Shown: positions 25,817-37,787 of the stretch, piece by piece
How the letters are laid out: the number at the start of each line of letters is the position of its first letter
How positions within the stretch are numbered: position 1 is the stretch's first letter
NCBI GenBank assembly: GCA_036785325.1
Contig: JAXIVH010000039.1
Span: 2,358,616 to 2,422,615, forward strand
Length of the DNA: 64,000 nucleotides
Direction of reading: 5' to 3'
Source of the DNA: Urophycis tenuis
Taxonomy: Eukaryota; Chordata; Actinopteri; Gadiformes; Phycidae
Translations under genes and position numbers: made by a program
Notes under the pieces: generated by a model
Told to the model about the DNA's origin: nothing
Seen by the model: only the letters and a program-made list of their open reading frames with translations
The model's database searches: none

Positions 25817-26558
25817 CTGTACGTACACACCGCCAGCGACTTGAGCTTCCAAAGATTCCGGAAGTCATTCACTTTCAATGGAAGCCGGCTTCTCTCAGCT
25901 GCGAGAAGCGGCAAATCCGTCGGCGTCGCGTTTTGGGCGTCTTGAGCGACTTGAGCGTCAAGCAGAAAGTTGAAATTGAGTTAACTTTATGGTAATGAGC
26001 TATGACGCTGTTCAGCGGCAAACGACCAGTAACCAATTGGAATAGACGTCCTTCGCGCGGGCTGATTCCCGAGAACATTCGATTCTTTCAAAACTTTCGT
26101 TCCTACCAAGACATTAGTTCCGAGAAAATGGAGAAGCTAATTATTGCGGTTGCTGGTTTCCCAATCATTGACGACATGAGTTTGTTCGCATTTAACCATC
26201 ACTCGACACAAGTGAATTAGCGTTTTATTTATTTAGGTTAATTATTCTCCCCCCCCCAACCAAATGTGACCAAAACGGTTATACAATTCCTGTCACTATA
26301 TATATCATTATAAAAGGTTTCTAGTGTTGTATGTATTGGCCGTGCAGTGGCTGCTTGTGCTTTTTCTTCAATCTTGTGTTTCTGGCGCCTTGTTTGCTTG
26401 GCGGCTCCTTTAAAAGATAGAACATGATCGTACATAGAATACCGCTATGTCAGAGCGGCCAAAGCGTCTGAAAGCTTCCCCCTACTTTTGACAAGCGTCC
26501 TTGGCGGGGCGTCCGGAGCTTCTTGGAAGCTCAAGTCACTGGCGGTGTGTACGTACAG
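25817..26558. mobile_element. 742-bp MITE with CTGTACGTACACACC ends
   Basis: The left end and the inverted right end agree over about 35 bases (one mismatch in the first 30). No protein is encoded and no clear target duplication flanks it, so the superfamily is not assigned. It lies between the L2 and the middle transposase exon. Confidence 0.75.
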
Positions 26559-26689
26559 CCCTCAGGTGCTCTGGTCGGCTCCTCCTCCATTGCCTCCACT
26601 AACATGGCAAGAGGACTCTGAACAGCCCCATGCTCATCTGCGTGCTGTGGTGTTTGTGGTGTGGTGTGCAACTGGATTGTGGTGGTGTG

Positions 26690-27296
26690 CAACTGGATTA
26701 AAACAGCGGCAGATTTGTGGCTCATTACAAAAGCATGAACTATGCCTACAGTAGATCGTATTGCCCCGAGCTACCACTTGATGAACCTTTCTTGTTCCTG
26801 AGATGGGTCGTAGGGACTGGGGGAGGACAGCATCATAAGCCAGGAAATCATCAGTGCTGACATAGTGTAGGTGGACTCCACTTAGCCTGCTGGAAACAAG
26901 CTGATGAAAAGTCATGCCATTGACAATGTCCACTCCTCCAAGAACCATTCTGTCAGCACACCGCTTAACTGTTGCCCCAATACCATCCGGGGCGCCCTTT
27001 CCGTGGGATGTAGGGAAGAAGTTCCATGTTACATTCTTGAACCCCAGTCGAGGAGGGATGGTGGAGAGAAGGAGAAAGTTCTTTTTGTTTTTGTACTGTT
27101 TGCTTGGACCATCAGACCAAAAGTGAATTGTGTCAATGTGGGGGAATCTGGTATGAATGTCCTTCAGAACTTCATCCATGTAGGTCCATATTGCTGCTGC
27201 GTCTTGGCGCTTGGACTCGGAAATTGTGCAAAAAGCTTGTTTTTCTTGCTTGGTGTAAAACATGCCTGTATGGAGCGTTATCAATAGCTGTGTATA
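26690..27296 (-). pseudogene. Middle exon of the dispersed transposase
   Basis: The minus strand reads TQLLITLHTGMFYT, AFCTISES, IHFWSDGPSKQYKNKKN, VTWNFFPTSHGKGAPDGIG and, near the end, Cys-rich CRHSSCFCNE. The Asp of FWSDGP and the conserved SHGKG-DG block are the likely catalytic-core landmarks of this uncharacterised family. At its 5' side the exon is cut at TATA; it continues at 36213, so that QLAVY and TQLLITL were one stretch before the Harbinger inserted. Confidence 0.7.
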
Positions 27297-27369
27297 CTGT
27301 ATAGCCGGACTATTCAATTGGCGGCCCCCGGGCCGGGTCCGGCCCCTTAGGAGTTTTGTACCGGCCCTT

Positions 27370-27898
27370 ACCCTACGCTCACACTGGCATTTTTTTGACA
27401 GAGGCTTTGCGACGCGTTTCTATTCATTTCCAATGGCAGTGAGCGACGGGCGACAAAGCGAAGCGTGTGGGCTGCAAAACGCGAGGAGGGCGGGGCAAAA
27501 AATAGAAACTAGTCCTATTTTATGCAAATGATGAGCGAAAAAACGCGGCGCTCTTTGCGAAAGCCAATCCGAGCGAAGGAGGCGTGGTGGCCGTGCAACT
27601 AGAACATAATCCAACATGGTGGACCCATAGGTGGACCAAGTCGGTGAGAGATAGGATTATGGATATATCTAACAAATGTGACTGTACCTTGGTATGTGCT
27701 TCGAAATCTATCGAGAAATAAATGTTGTTAAACCAGAAAACGTCATGGGTATGGCTGGATATTATCAATGGCTGAATATCATAAATTGTTTTCGATCTGA
27801 CACAGGTTTCAATACTATTGCTACAGACACTCCCCCGGAACGCCCACCAGGCGAAAATCGCCGAGCACAAAAACGCTTGGTGGCCCGTTACATAGGGA
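27370..27898. mobile_element. MITE copy 1 (ACCCTACGCTCACACTG ends), inside the hAT
   Basis: Most of its length matches 52362-52867. The left end is well preserved; the right end is degraded to CGTTACATAGGG. No coding capacity. Between its right end and the transposase frame the hAT holds nothing recognisable. Confidence 0.8.
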
Positions 27899-28145
27899 TA
27901 GTCTCATTATAGTGCATGACTGTATATTCTCTCGTGCAGTAGGAGACGGTATGCGCACGTTTAAGTCATGGTGGAAAAACAAATAGAATATACCTGTTTC
28001 AGCCGGACATATATTTTGGGAGACCGCACATAACCAATCAAAATCACCATTCATGTCGCGCTCTAGTTCAAATGCTCCGATGTGTATCTTTCTAGCGTGA
28101 AGGTTGGATAACAAGACAAAATATCTCTTTCTACCTTAAAAAAAA

Positions 28146-29984
28146 GAAAAGTTGACTCAGAGAACAGGCAGTTCAACAATGAATGGACGGAGAAATATGC
28201 GTTTATTGCAGTTGATGCGAAACCTGTGTGCTTAATCTGCAACGAGTGCCTTGCCGTGTGTAAAGAGTATAATTTGAAAAGGCATTTCAACACAACGCAT
28301 GCAAACTTCAATGGTTCTTTCCCACCGGGCTCTGCCGCTCGGAGGCAAAAAATATCAGGGCTCACATCTTGTTATGAGCAAAGACGTCGCATATTGTTCT
28401 GGGCCTGTACGGATCAAGAGAGAGCAACGGCGGCATCGTTACGAGTGGCATGGATATTGGGGAAAAAGAAAAAGCCGTTTACAGACTCTGAGATAGTCAA
28501 GGAGTGTATGCTGGCATCCGTTGATGAGGTGATAACAGATGAGAAAACCCGAAAAAGCGTTATTGATTCGATCAGGCAAATTCCAATATCTGACACGTCA
28601 AATATGAGGAGTCGAGTCCCTTGCATCGGACATTTTCGAGACGCTTTTGGACAAGCTGAGGAGGGCTGAGGTGATGTCTTTGGCCATGGATGAGTCGACA
28701 GATAACAGCGATGTTGCGCAGCTGTGCCTCTATGTGCGATTTTTTGATGGAGAGTGTTTTCGCGAGGATTTGCTTGGACTAATTCCCATGGAGGGACACA
28801 CCACCGGTGAGATTTTATTCACCAAAATTGCTTCATTCTTTGAAGAGAACAATTTGGATTTGGCGCGCGTCAACATGCTGGTGACGGATGGTGCGCCCTC
28901 GATGGTGGGCAGGGATCAGGGGCTTGCCGCGAGGATGGCAGCCGTGGCTCCACAGATGAGATCGCTACATTGCCTCATCCACCAAAGCCTCCTGTGTGCC
29001 AAACTAAGTGGTGCGTTAAAAGAAACCATGGACTCTGTCATGGCAATAATAAACTTTATCCGCTGCACCTCCAGTTTACAGCACCGCCTTTTCCGCAAGC
29101 TGTTGATTGACATGTCTGCTGAATATAATGATTTGCTTATTCACAATGACATTAGATGGCTTAGCAAAGGAAACGCGTTGAAACGTTTTTGTGAACTAAA
29201 AGAGGAGATTCTGGTGTTTCTCCAGTCCTCAAAATCGAAAAAAGCTGTCAAGTTTCTGTCTTTGATGGGAAATGATGAATTTAATGCCAATGTTTGCTTT
29301 TTGAGTGATGTTTTCCATCATTTGAATCAACTCAACATGGAGTTGCAGGGCAGGGATAAAACAGTCTCAGATTTTGTGGAGAAACTTCAAGCTTTTCTAA
29401 GAAAGCTCTCACTCTTCTCTGCTGATCTTTGTCCTGGGAAGATGCTCCACTTCCCCACATTAAGGAAATCTGGCCTGCAAATTACCAAGGTGATGTCAGG
29501 TTTTATTGACTCACTGAAAAACAACTTTGCCACCAGGTTTGATAATTTCAGCATCTCCAGTGAAGTGATGAGATTTGTTAAGAACCCTTTCTGTGTGAAT
29601 GTTGAGGCAGACTTTGCATTGAAAGGGAAGGAGCTTGTACCATCATTGGATGAGGGTTGTTTACAACTGGAACTCATTGACATTCAGTCATCAGATGACT
29701 TGCGACAGCCATTGCAGCAGGCAGGTTTTGAAAAATTCTGGACCCATGTAGTCAGCCGAGAGAAATTTCCACACTCAAGTGGTCTTGCACTTTTTCTTCT
29801 GACAATGTTTGGCTCAACATATACTTGTGAGTCGTCATTCTCACACATGAATGCCATTAAAAGCCACAATCGCATATCCCTCACTGACCAGCATCTGCAA
29901 CACTGCTTGCGCATTGCCCTGACCACATATACACCTGACTTTACCGCTCTTGCTAAGTCAAAAAAATGCCATTTCTCTCATTAG
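28146..29984 (+). pseudogene. hAT transposase with BED-type finger, one frameshift
   Basis: Reading from about 28146, KRKVDSENRQFNNEW leads into a BED-like zinc finger (CLICNECLAV and HFNTTH). The frame breaks by one base near 28611 and resumes as VESLASDIFETLL. The catalytic core follows: LAMDESTDNSD (first Asp), VTDGAPSMVG (second Asp), HCLIHQSLLC, then a long helical insertion. The C-terminal hAT dimerisation region has TYTCESSFSHMN with the catalytic Glu. No ATG is seen at the normal N-terminus. The match is to the ZBED5/GTF2IRD2-like branch. With a single frameshift this is a rather young copy. Confidence 0.85.
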
Positions 29985-30078
29985 ATTGCAAATGTTGGCA
30001 AACTACATGATTTTTTTTTTCTCATGTTAGCAGGGCTAAAATGGTCGAGGTGATTATTGTTGAAAGCAGTTTGAAATG

Positions 30079-30297
30079 TGCCTTGCACTGTTATGTTGTT
30101 GTGCCTTGCACTGTTATGTTGTTGTTGTGCCTTGCACTGTTATGTGTTGTTGTGCCTTGCACTGTTATGTTGTTGTGCCTTGCACTGTTATGTGTTGTTG
30201 TGCCTTGCACTGTTATGTTGTTGTGCCTTGCACTGTTATGTGTTGTTGTGCCTTGCACTGTTATGTGCTGTTGTGCCTTGCACTGTTATGTTGTTAA
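30079..30297. repeat. Tandem repeat after the hAT transposase (CCTTGCACTGTTATG units)
   Basis: About nine to ten units of 21-24 bases, each containing CCTTGCACTGTTATG followed by a variable GTTGTTGTG linker. It lies inside the hAT 3' region and produces spurious Cys/Leu-rich ORFs. Confidence 0.95.
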
Positions 30298-31307
30298 AAG
30301 CATATTTTGTTGGTGCACTTGGAATTGAAGTTGTTTGTCAATTAAATTAATTAAAATGTAAATAACTGACAGTATGTGTGGATTTATGTGCATATGTTGT
30401 TCTGCATCTATAAAATAGAATATATTGACTCTTCAGTATGTTGTTGTACTTTCTTTATTTGTTACCGTGATTACTCCGGCCCCTTATTTTGCCTCAAATT
30501 CATAAACTGGCCCCAATTCCAAATTAATTGAATAGCCCTGCTGTATAGGGACACTTCTGATCTGATTAGAATAGGAATATTTTTTTAATCCGAACAGGAA
30601 TCCCCTTGTATACGGCCCGATCGGAATAGATTTCTTTGATCGGATCAGAATTTTAATCGGAATAGAAAGGTGGTGTAGTCCGCTCAAATGCTACATATAT
30701 ACACTATTCCACTTGGTTTAGATTGGTGTTTGTGACGTGTTCTTGTGTAGTGTCCGCGCGCGTCCATGTTGATATTAGGCTACTTAGGAAACCTAAAATA
30801 CGTTAAAGAAGACGTTGAAATGGCCGCTGTAAATAGGAATTGGTCGGTGGAGGAAACGAATGTGTTTCTTAACATAGTAGAAGAGGAAAATATCATCAGC
30901 CGGATGGACCAGAGAAAGGTCCGACACAGCGAACTATTTAAAGTGGTCTTAACTAAATTTAAGGAGGCTGGATTTGACAGATCAATTGAACAACAGAACG
31001 GGCAGTTGATAGAAGCGGTGCTTGCCCATCCCAGTTTCCGTACTATGAAAAAATAAACAACTTTATGGGAGGGCGGCCAATCTACAACGTCGAGGGACAG
31101 GGTCTTGACATCGGCTTCGAAGAGGAGGTGAACGTAACATCTGGTAAGTTTTTGACGAGTAGGCTAGGTTATATGTAGCGCCCTCAGAGCAAGATTATGG
31201 CCTGAGGAGAAAAATGCATTTTTGTTTAATTCGTGAATACACCAGTTCGACCATTAGGTGGCAGCAGCGCGCTAGAAACGGTGGTAGCTATAGCCACGAG
31301 AGCTCCT

Positions 31308-33440
31308 GCAGATTAGATGAGTTATCAGCAGGAGAAAGACGTGTGTTTTGCGCTGTTGTCCTGATCGGTGTGTTTTGCATGTTTTACAGGTGAGCTGGTG
31401 TTCGTTGTAATTACAAGTGTGTACGAAGCTAAAAGAACATGACGTGTGGTAGAATGTTAATTTTGATGCTACGGTTGATAATATGTTTATATCTGTATGT
31501 AACCCACATTAAAACATCATTTAAATAGAAATCAATAATTAAAAAATGCATAAATAAGTTAGTTAAAAATTATTATTTAATGTAATTGAATTTTTTAGGG
31601 TTAATTAAAATTGTTAATAAAACAATTATTTAATGTTGAATCCAAAATATGTTGACGGTGAATTTATGTCACTGTCCCTTTAAAAGTGACGCTGCAGCAG
31701 AGACCTGAGAGAGATCGGAGAGAGCGAGCAGTGTTTAAATTAGTGGAAAAAGACAAAGTATATTTCTAACTGGAGAAACTTAACCTACCTTGTCGGAAAT
31801 TCACAGGGATTAATTGGAAGTAAGCAACGTTGGTTTTGGTGAGTTTTGTGTTTGTTTTATTACATTTTACCGTGTTGTTCTTTTTTTTTATGGCGGACAG
31901 TTAACGCTAACAACGTAGCCGTTAACGCTAACAACTGTAGCCGTTAACAAAGAAATACCTCGTCATAAACTGTTTACCAGTCAATATTCTTGGTCCATGA
32001 TGACTGTGAATGTTATGAAGATGTATGTATGCTGTGTAATTCAAAGTAATTTGAATGATTTAAAAAGAGATTTATTGTGTTTTTGACCTGCTATGCAGGT
32101 CAGGTATTTTTGTTCGGTTGAAAGCTCGGTCGGAGCCGAGGATTGACCTGCAGTGTGCGCACGAGCACACGGACGGGAAGCAAGATGGCGAGCTAGACCC
32201 AGACCGTTATTCATCCCATCAGTGAGGACATCTCTTGCCTATCGCTACCAGAGTGGTAGGGGTATCAGGATTCATTCAGAACTGAGAGCTCATTGTTTTA
32301 TTTATTTTTGGACTGGATCGGACAGAACTTTCTTTCTTCATTGAACTGAACAATCACACACACACACACACACACTTGAACTTGGAACTGATTGATTGAA
32401 AGCCTCGTACTTTTATTGCATTTTGTGTTCATGATTGTGAATATGTTTTGGATTGATTGTGGTTCATTTTTTTGATTGATTGAATTTGAAACTGAAAAGG
32501 AAAAAAAAAGAGTTAACTCCAGGAATAAAATAGACATTCTAAAATAGGTGTAATCTAGGGAAATAAATGACCGGTCTAAATTAACTTAATTTTAGCCCTT
32601 CTAAAAATAACCTAGACGAATTAAAAGAGTGAAATACCTTTTCCGTTTATTTTATTCTGTATCTTTAACTGGAACCTGCAGGGTATTTGTTGTTTTGTTT
32701 TGTGTACTGTATTTTGTGAGTTTATTACATTCAGTAAATTGCCGGCCTTTTTGTATTTAAAGCTGCGGTCTCCTGGTCCTTTTTTTACTTTTGTGCTCCC
32801 CACTCCTTAGAACCTAGAACTAGTCCAGTGGCGCAGTAAGTAGGGTGACACCGGTGCCACATGTATGTTAGCTAACTAGCAAGTACTCGAGGGTGATTAG
32901 ACTAAGTTCTATGTTCACTCCGTGTTTGGTCACGTGACCACCGCGGAGATATTCAGTACGTTTACATGCAGCAAGAAATTCGAATTTCTAAACGTATAAG
33001 ACATCGTTCTGACTTTTTAAGTGCATGTAAACACCTTAATCCGACCTACTTGGGACCTACTTCGGACATCTCAAAATCGGATAACAACACCCGGATAATT
33101 CGTTCATAGTCGGACTTTTAACGGCATGTAGACTCAGCAATCGGATCTGAATCGGATGTTGCATTCTGCGCATGCGCAGTGCCATTCTGCACATGCGCAG
33201 CGCCGCATAGCGTCCAGAGTCAGCCCATGCTCCGGCTGTTAATCTGATTCTCTGAACGGCATGTATACTCGGACAAGTGATCCGGTCTTACGCATGTCAT
33301 TATCTGATCCGATCAGAAATTCGAATTTCTTGCTGCATGTAAACGTACTGATTGTTTTACTGTTTGGAATCCTAGGAGATGTACTGTATGTAAAGAGCAG
33401 ATTAGATGAGTTATCAGCAGGAAAAAGACGTGTGTTTTGC
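31308..33440 (+). repeat. Pair of about 43-bp direct repeats bracketing 2 kb
   Basis: GCAGATTAGATGAGTTATCA begins both 31308-31350 and 33395-33438, and both continue with AAAGACGTGTGTTTTGC. The DNA between contains a MITE (32954) and otherwise no recognisable gene. It may be an insertion with partial duplication, or a decayed LTR pair. Confidence 0.6.
32954..33350. mobile_element. 397-bp MITE with CAGTACGTTTACATG ends
   Basis: The left end CAGTACGTTTACATGCAGCA is perfectly inverted at the right end, with identity for about 36 bases. ATT flanks both sides (32951-32953, 33351-33353), a possible 3-bp duplication. It has no coding capacity. Confidence 0.85.
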
Positions 33441-34246
33441 AGGTTTTACAGTGAATAAATGTGAGATCAAGATAAAGTACAACTCTGTCGTGAATGTTAC
33501 ATATACAGCTACATTAACCGTGTCACAAAGCCTAAGACTAGTATGATTTTATCATTATGTGGTAGATGATGACGGTGACGACGGCAACGCAAGTGGCAAC
33601 AACATGGAGGAAGACGTCAACATCGAGGTTAACGCGCAGGACACACAGGTCACAGGAATAGCCCCAAATGCTCGTCCTCAAGCGACAAGAAAGAGTAAGC
33701 ATGCCACTGCACTATGTGCAACAGTTTGTATCCTATTTTTGTAACAAGTCACCTGAAAGCCAGATATCACCAATTGTCAGTGAATAATTTCTTATCTTTG
33801 TTTCTGTAGGAAAGAAGCCAGCTGCCGGTTATGGCAGATTTCTCCAAGACTGGAGCGAGGAGCAGAGAGCATCAATGGACAGACTGGAGCACATGACTAG
33901 GATGAATGAAGAGCGTGATGAAAGATTAATAAGAACATTTATTCAAGAGAGCACAAGTTCAACTGAACGTCTGGTAGGGCAGTTGTTTGAGGGTGTGAGG
34001 TCTTTGCTACCTCAAACGGCACCACAATATAGTACACCCACCCACCAGTTCCCCATCCGCCACTACCCACCACACACATACTCACTGGATAGGCCGAGGT
34101 CTAATGAAAGTGCCTCAGATTACAGCCTGTATGATCTCAGTTGACCTGTGACAGTAGAAGGTAGAGTAAATAACAAAATGTGAAAACGTTATTTGTTCAT
34201 TCATTTGTTTTTTTTGTTTTTTTTATTTTGTTTTTTTTGTTTTTTT

Positions 34247-34340
34247 TAATTATTATTATTATATTATTATTATATTATTATATTATTAATATTATTATTA
34301 TATTATTATTATATTATATTATTATTATTATATTATTATC
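34247..34340. repeat. (TTA)n-rich microsatellite
   Basis: ATT/TTA repeats and TATTA variants lie just beyond the Myb-type gene stop, in the gap between the two convergent Harbinger genes. Confidence 0.9.
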
Positions 34341-34479
34341 TATGCACTTCACTACAACACTTAACTTGGATACTACACTTCACTACAACACTACACTTTT
34401 ACACTATTTTGTATTTTTTGCTGTCTTCTAATTAATGGAGATGACCAGTACGGAGAGGAAAATTTCTGGCCATGTATCT

Positions 34480-36033
34480 TGTCACCAACACCCTTCCATC
34501 ACTACCCTGTTCCTTCACATTGGACTGAGCAGGCTGGCTGGGTTGAGTGGCCTCTTCTAACCAGTTTGATGGTTCTTTTTGGAACTGGCAGAAATTGTGC
34601 AAAGCTCAGCAGGTGACTATGACCGTTGGGGCAAATGTGAAATGAAAGTCACTCTGTTTCTTAAGTGTTCGCCACCGTCCTTTTAAAATCCCAAAAGCAT
34701 TTTCCACTCCAACTCTAAGTGAACTCAGGTACATTGTATGATTCTTTTTCTGGTGTTCGCTGTGGTGAGCTTGTGTAGCCTTTTGTCAGCCACGGCAGAA
34801 GTGGATAAGCAGGATCACCGACAATGACGAGCCTGATGTCCTCACCCTCGATGATTTTGTCACCCTGAAATAGACAGAACTTACACATTTAACTTATTGC
34901 AACAGCTCAACATTTTGCATAGGCTACACTTAACACTTGGCTACTTAAATCTGGGCAAATTTCACAAGCACTCATTAAGCTTATATGTGGTGTTTCATAT
35001 GTGCCTGTACTTCACCTATTCATATTAGAGGTCCCCCCCATCTCTGGTCTTGTAGTAAGGCCTAACCTTGGGCAGAAGATGTGCTTTGTTAAAGAGCCCT
35101 GATTCACGGAGCACGGTGGCATCGTGTGCACTTCCGGGCATCTTGCAGTTGATGTTCCAGAAGCTGGAAACAAACAAGATGTATGTATCCCCTGTCTTAG
35201 GCCTTGTTCATTGCAGGTAATTTTTTAACTTTGAAATTAGTTTGTGACAATAGCCTATTGCAGTGACACTTTTTTAGGCCTATATGTAGGCTAGCCTAGA
35301 TTAGGCCCAAGTGAAATGCAAAAGAATGCTTACCAAAGTTTGTGGTCCACTACTGCCTGGAGCACATATGAGGCCCAGCCTTTTCGGTTCACAAAGTCTT
35401 TGCGCCCATCTTTTGGGGGGAGGATTGGGATATGGGTGCCATCGATAATGCCCATGACGTTGGGGATGTAGTGGCTGACCTCAAACTTTGACGCAATGTT
35501 CAGCGCCTCCTCTTCAGTTGGCACCCTTATCAACGCGCGGATAGGCCCCCTAACCATAACTTTGCAAAACATTTTTGCAAAACAACCATTTTTTTCACGG
35601 TTTTGTGGACGCCGAACTGATTGGCTATCACACAATATTCAGCGCAACTTCCCAATTTATAAAGTACCATGGCAACTCGCATCACCAGCGGAATGGGCTT
35701 TCTAACGGTCACCTCCTCCGGCGACACGTCTCCCATCATGTCACATAATTTCATAAATGGTGCTCTGGTCATTCTAAAATTTTCACGCCATTCTTGGTCT
35801 TTGAATTCTTTCAGAACAACTCTCTCCCACCAATCCTGGCTTCGTACTCTCAACCAGAGACTTCTTGTTTGTGGAGGAGGAGGAGGTGTATTCAGTGAAC
35901 GGATGACGAGACGTTGGAGTGCCGCTGTTTCGCGCCTGGCCCTTCGTAGGTGCAAAATTAAGTACAGCAGTGTCGCTTCCTGCTGCACTTTCAGAAAAAC
36001 TAGAAATATAAATAAAGCAATGAAAACTTCCAT
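34480..36033 (-). pseudogene. HARBI1-like Harbinger transposase, frameshifted
   Basis: On the minus strand the frame starts near MEVFIALFIFLVF and reads RSQDWWERVVLKEF, then FMKLCDMMGD, the N-terminal HARBI1 region. A one-base shift in an A run near 35590 interrupts it. It resumes to EALNIASKFEVSHYIPNVM and GIIDGTHIPILPP (first catalytic Asp; exon to about 35330). Further exons give PGSAHDATVLRESGLF (second Asp, about 35165-35070) and DPAYPLLPWLTKGY followed by GVENAFGILKGRWR (catalytic Glu, near 34700). Family members cut and paste with a 3-bp duplication. The three acidic residues survive but the frame does not. Confidence 0.8.
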
Positions 36034-36215
36034 GTCTATCTCGGTGTCTATACCATACAACCAATGCCTATTACTAACCACGGCTCCAGGTAACTGCCTA
36101 AATGCGCGTGACAGGTATTCGAACGTTCGAGGTCATTTTAATATATACACTTCATTCCGATCAGACTAATCGGATCAGATCTTTTCCGATCAGGGAAACA
36201 AGAGCCATATATACA

Positions 36216-37030
36216 CAGCTAGTTGGAGGTTTTGGCCATAGTGGCAGGATTGTACTTCGGAGCTGTATTTGCATTTCCAGGCTTTAGAGAAGTCGACATG
36301 CACAATCACTGTTCTTTCATTGCAATTTTCAATCATGTTTTGGTACTCTTTGGATTGATTTTGAACAAGATGGACATGGGTGGTTGTTTCGTTTGTTAAT
36401 TTGTCTTGGTAGAGATCCATCAGCTCCGACAGTACCCGTACGTTTCTGTAGTCTGGTGTGAAAGTGAACTCCATCCTCTGTTTGCTCTTCGACCCGTTCC
36501 CACTGCTTCCAGTCAACTTTTGTTTCCCCTTGCTCTAAAGGCAGACTTGATGATTTGTGAAGGCATCTCGCACAAAATACATCTTGCACACCTTGCACCT
36601 TTTCCAGTTTGCCTTTAAGTGCCTTAATCTCTCTGTAATGCCTTTGTCTTGTTCTGTTTCTCTATCTTTCTCCAGCAAGTAGTTGCCTACTACTGCTTGG
36701 TTGCTCAAAACTAATGTCCAAAGGACTCTCTGGTGGGGTGTTCAGACTCTGCTGAAGCTCCTGTGCTTTCTTCCATCGCTCCCTTGATTCTCTCTGTGCT
36801 TGTTTCCAGAACTTCCTTCGGTGGTCTTTACTCCTTCGGTGGTCTTTACTTTCTATGGTCTTTACTTTTCCATCTTTCACTCTATTTGCCCATCTTTCCC
36901 TTTCCTTTCTCAGAAACTCCTCTTTTATCTCTGGCTGGCTGTTAAGTTTCTCCCTCCATTTTTTTTGATACTCTGTGTTCCTTCTCCTTCGCTCCTCCGA
37001 AAGCTTCCCTTTTGCCATTCTAGCCATATA
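36216..37030 (-). pseudogene. N-terminal exons of the dispersed transposase
   Basis: The minus strand starts MARMAKGKLSEERRRR and continues as a highly basic, coiled-coil-like region with TPPESPLDI. After at least one frame shift it reads VDWKQWERVEEQTEDG, FTPDYRNVRVLSELMDLY and TVIVHVDFSKAWKCKYSS, ending EVQSCHYGQNLQLAVY at the Harbinger junction. The Asp of HVDFS is probably the first catalytic acidic residue. The next part of the protein is 27296-26690. The basic N-terminus may bind DNA. Confidence 0.65.
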
Positions 37031-37387
37031 TAAAGAGAGAGAGAGGGAATAATATATATAATAAATATGCCATATTCCATTAATGTTAAATAGTTCAAAT
37101 ATACACGTAATATAAAAGTTCTTCATTATGTAAGTACCTTAAGAGGAGAAGATAACGTGTATTGTATTATAACTTACTTAACTTATTACATAATGAAGAC
37201 ACACACACACACACAGACTACATACAGACTGAATTCAGCATTACAACAGAAATGATGATATTCATTAAATGTTAAATGCACAGAAGATATATTATTAAAA
37301 TAGGAAGTAATACAACTACATTATTAATGTATAAAATGATGAATTATAATGAATTAAATGGGCAAATTATACATTTAAATCCCATTT

Positions 37388-37787
37388 GTCAACACCATAA
37401 GACAACATTTCTTACGGAGTTGACGTCTGATGGAGTCTTACGGAGTTGACGAAATCTTCAATTTTTCATTTATTTTTCATTATTTATCTTGTTTATCACT
37501 AGCTGCTAGTGGCCTCAACAATAAAGTTATATTAAACTTTTATTTCTTAATAAAATCACATAAACCTTGAATTTTATCGACCATGGTGTTGACACTCTAT
37601 GGTTGTGACATAGCTGGTTTTGTAAAAGAAGATAATTAAGGAAAAATATGAGAAATATTTACTTACCAGAGCAGTGGCCTCATGGCATGTCCACCAAACA
37701 GGAAGTGGAAAAGGGGTCCTTAGAGTGTGAGTTGGCCAATATAATGCCTGTTTTTTTGCATTTTTAGAAAAATCTTATGGTGTTGAC
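37388..37787. repeat. Right subterminal repeats of the 4-bp-duplication transposon
   Basis: An inverted copy GTCAACACCATAAGA (37388) is followed by direct copies TCTTACGGAGTTGAC (about 37410 and 37436), CCATGGTGTTGAC (about 37581) and TCTTATGGTGTTGAC (about 37773). The rest of 37031-38131 is AT-rich and non-coding. Confidence 0.8.

Larger units (their letters stand above)
27305..30540 (+). mobile_element. hAT transposon (ZBED/Charlie-like), 3236 bp, 8-bp duplication CTGTATAG
   Basis: The right end, inverted, starts CAGGGCTATTCAATT; the left end reads CCGGACTATTCAATT and then a GGCGGCCCCCGGGCC-type stretch typical of some Charlie-like hATs. CTGTATAG flanks both sides exactly (27297-27304, 30541-30548). 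The element encodes one transposase and carries a MITE between its left end and the gene. Confidence 0.9.
30820..34144 (+). pseudogene. Harbinger-associated Myb/SANT-type DNA-binding protein
   Basis: Exon 1 (30820-31143) encodes WSVEETNVFLNIVEEEN and VRHSELFKVV, a Myb/SANT-like trihelix, then after a frameshift with a small deletion PYYEKINNFMGGRP to a GT donor at 31144. Exon 2 is 33566-33694 (acidic linker). Exon 3 is 33810-34144, reading DWSEEQRASMDRLE and a Ser/Tyr-rich tail, stop at 34142-34144. In Harbinger elements this second protein binds the transposase and DNA and helps import it into the nucleus. The 2.4-kb first intron holds a MITE and a direct repeat. The frame damage in exon 1 removes part of the DNA-binding helix. 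Confidence 0.7.
27297..36209. mobile_element. Harbinger-type transposon with two genes, containing a nested hAT
   Basis: The element carries a HARBI1-like transposase (minus strand) and a Myb/SANT-type protein (plus strand) in convergent order, the usual two-gene Harbinger set. TATA stands at both junctions with the transposase exon it interrupts (27293-27296, 36210-36213). The terminal inverted repeats look weak, so the exact ends are uncertain by a few bases. GATCGGA-type repeats lie near both ends. The hAT at 27305-30540 sits only eight bases inside the left end. Confidence 0.7.

Noticed and set aside
30041..30350. Cys/Leu-rich overlapping ORFs in three frames
   Set aside because: They arise from the CCTTGCACTGTTATG tandem repeat.
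34180..34431. Ile/Leu/Tyr-rich 83-codon ORF that looks like membrane segments
   Set aside because: It translates a T-rich and TTA-repeat tract.
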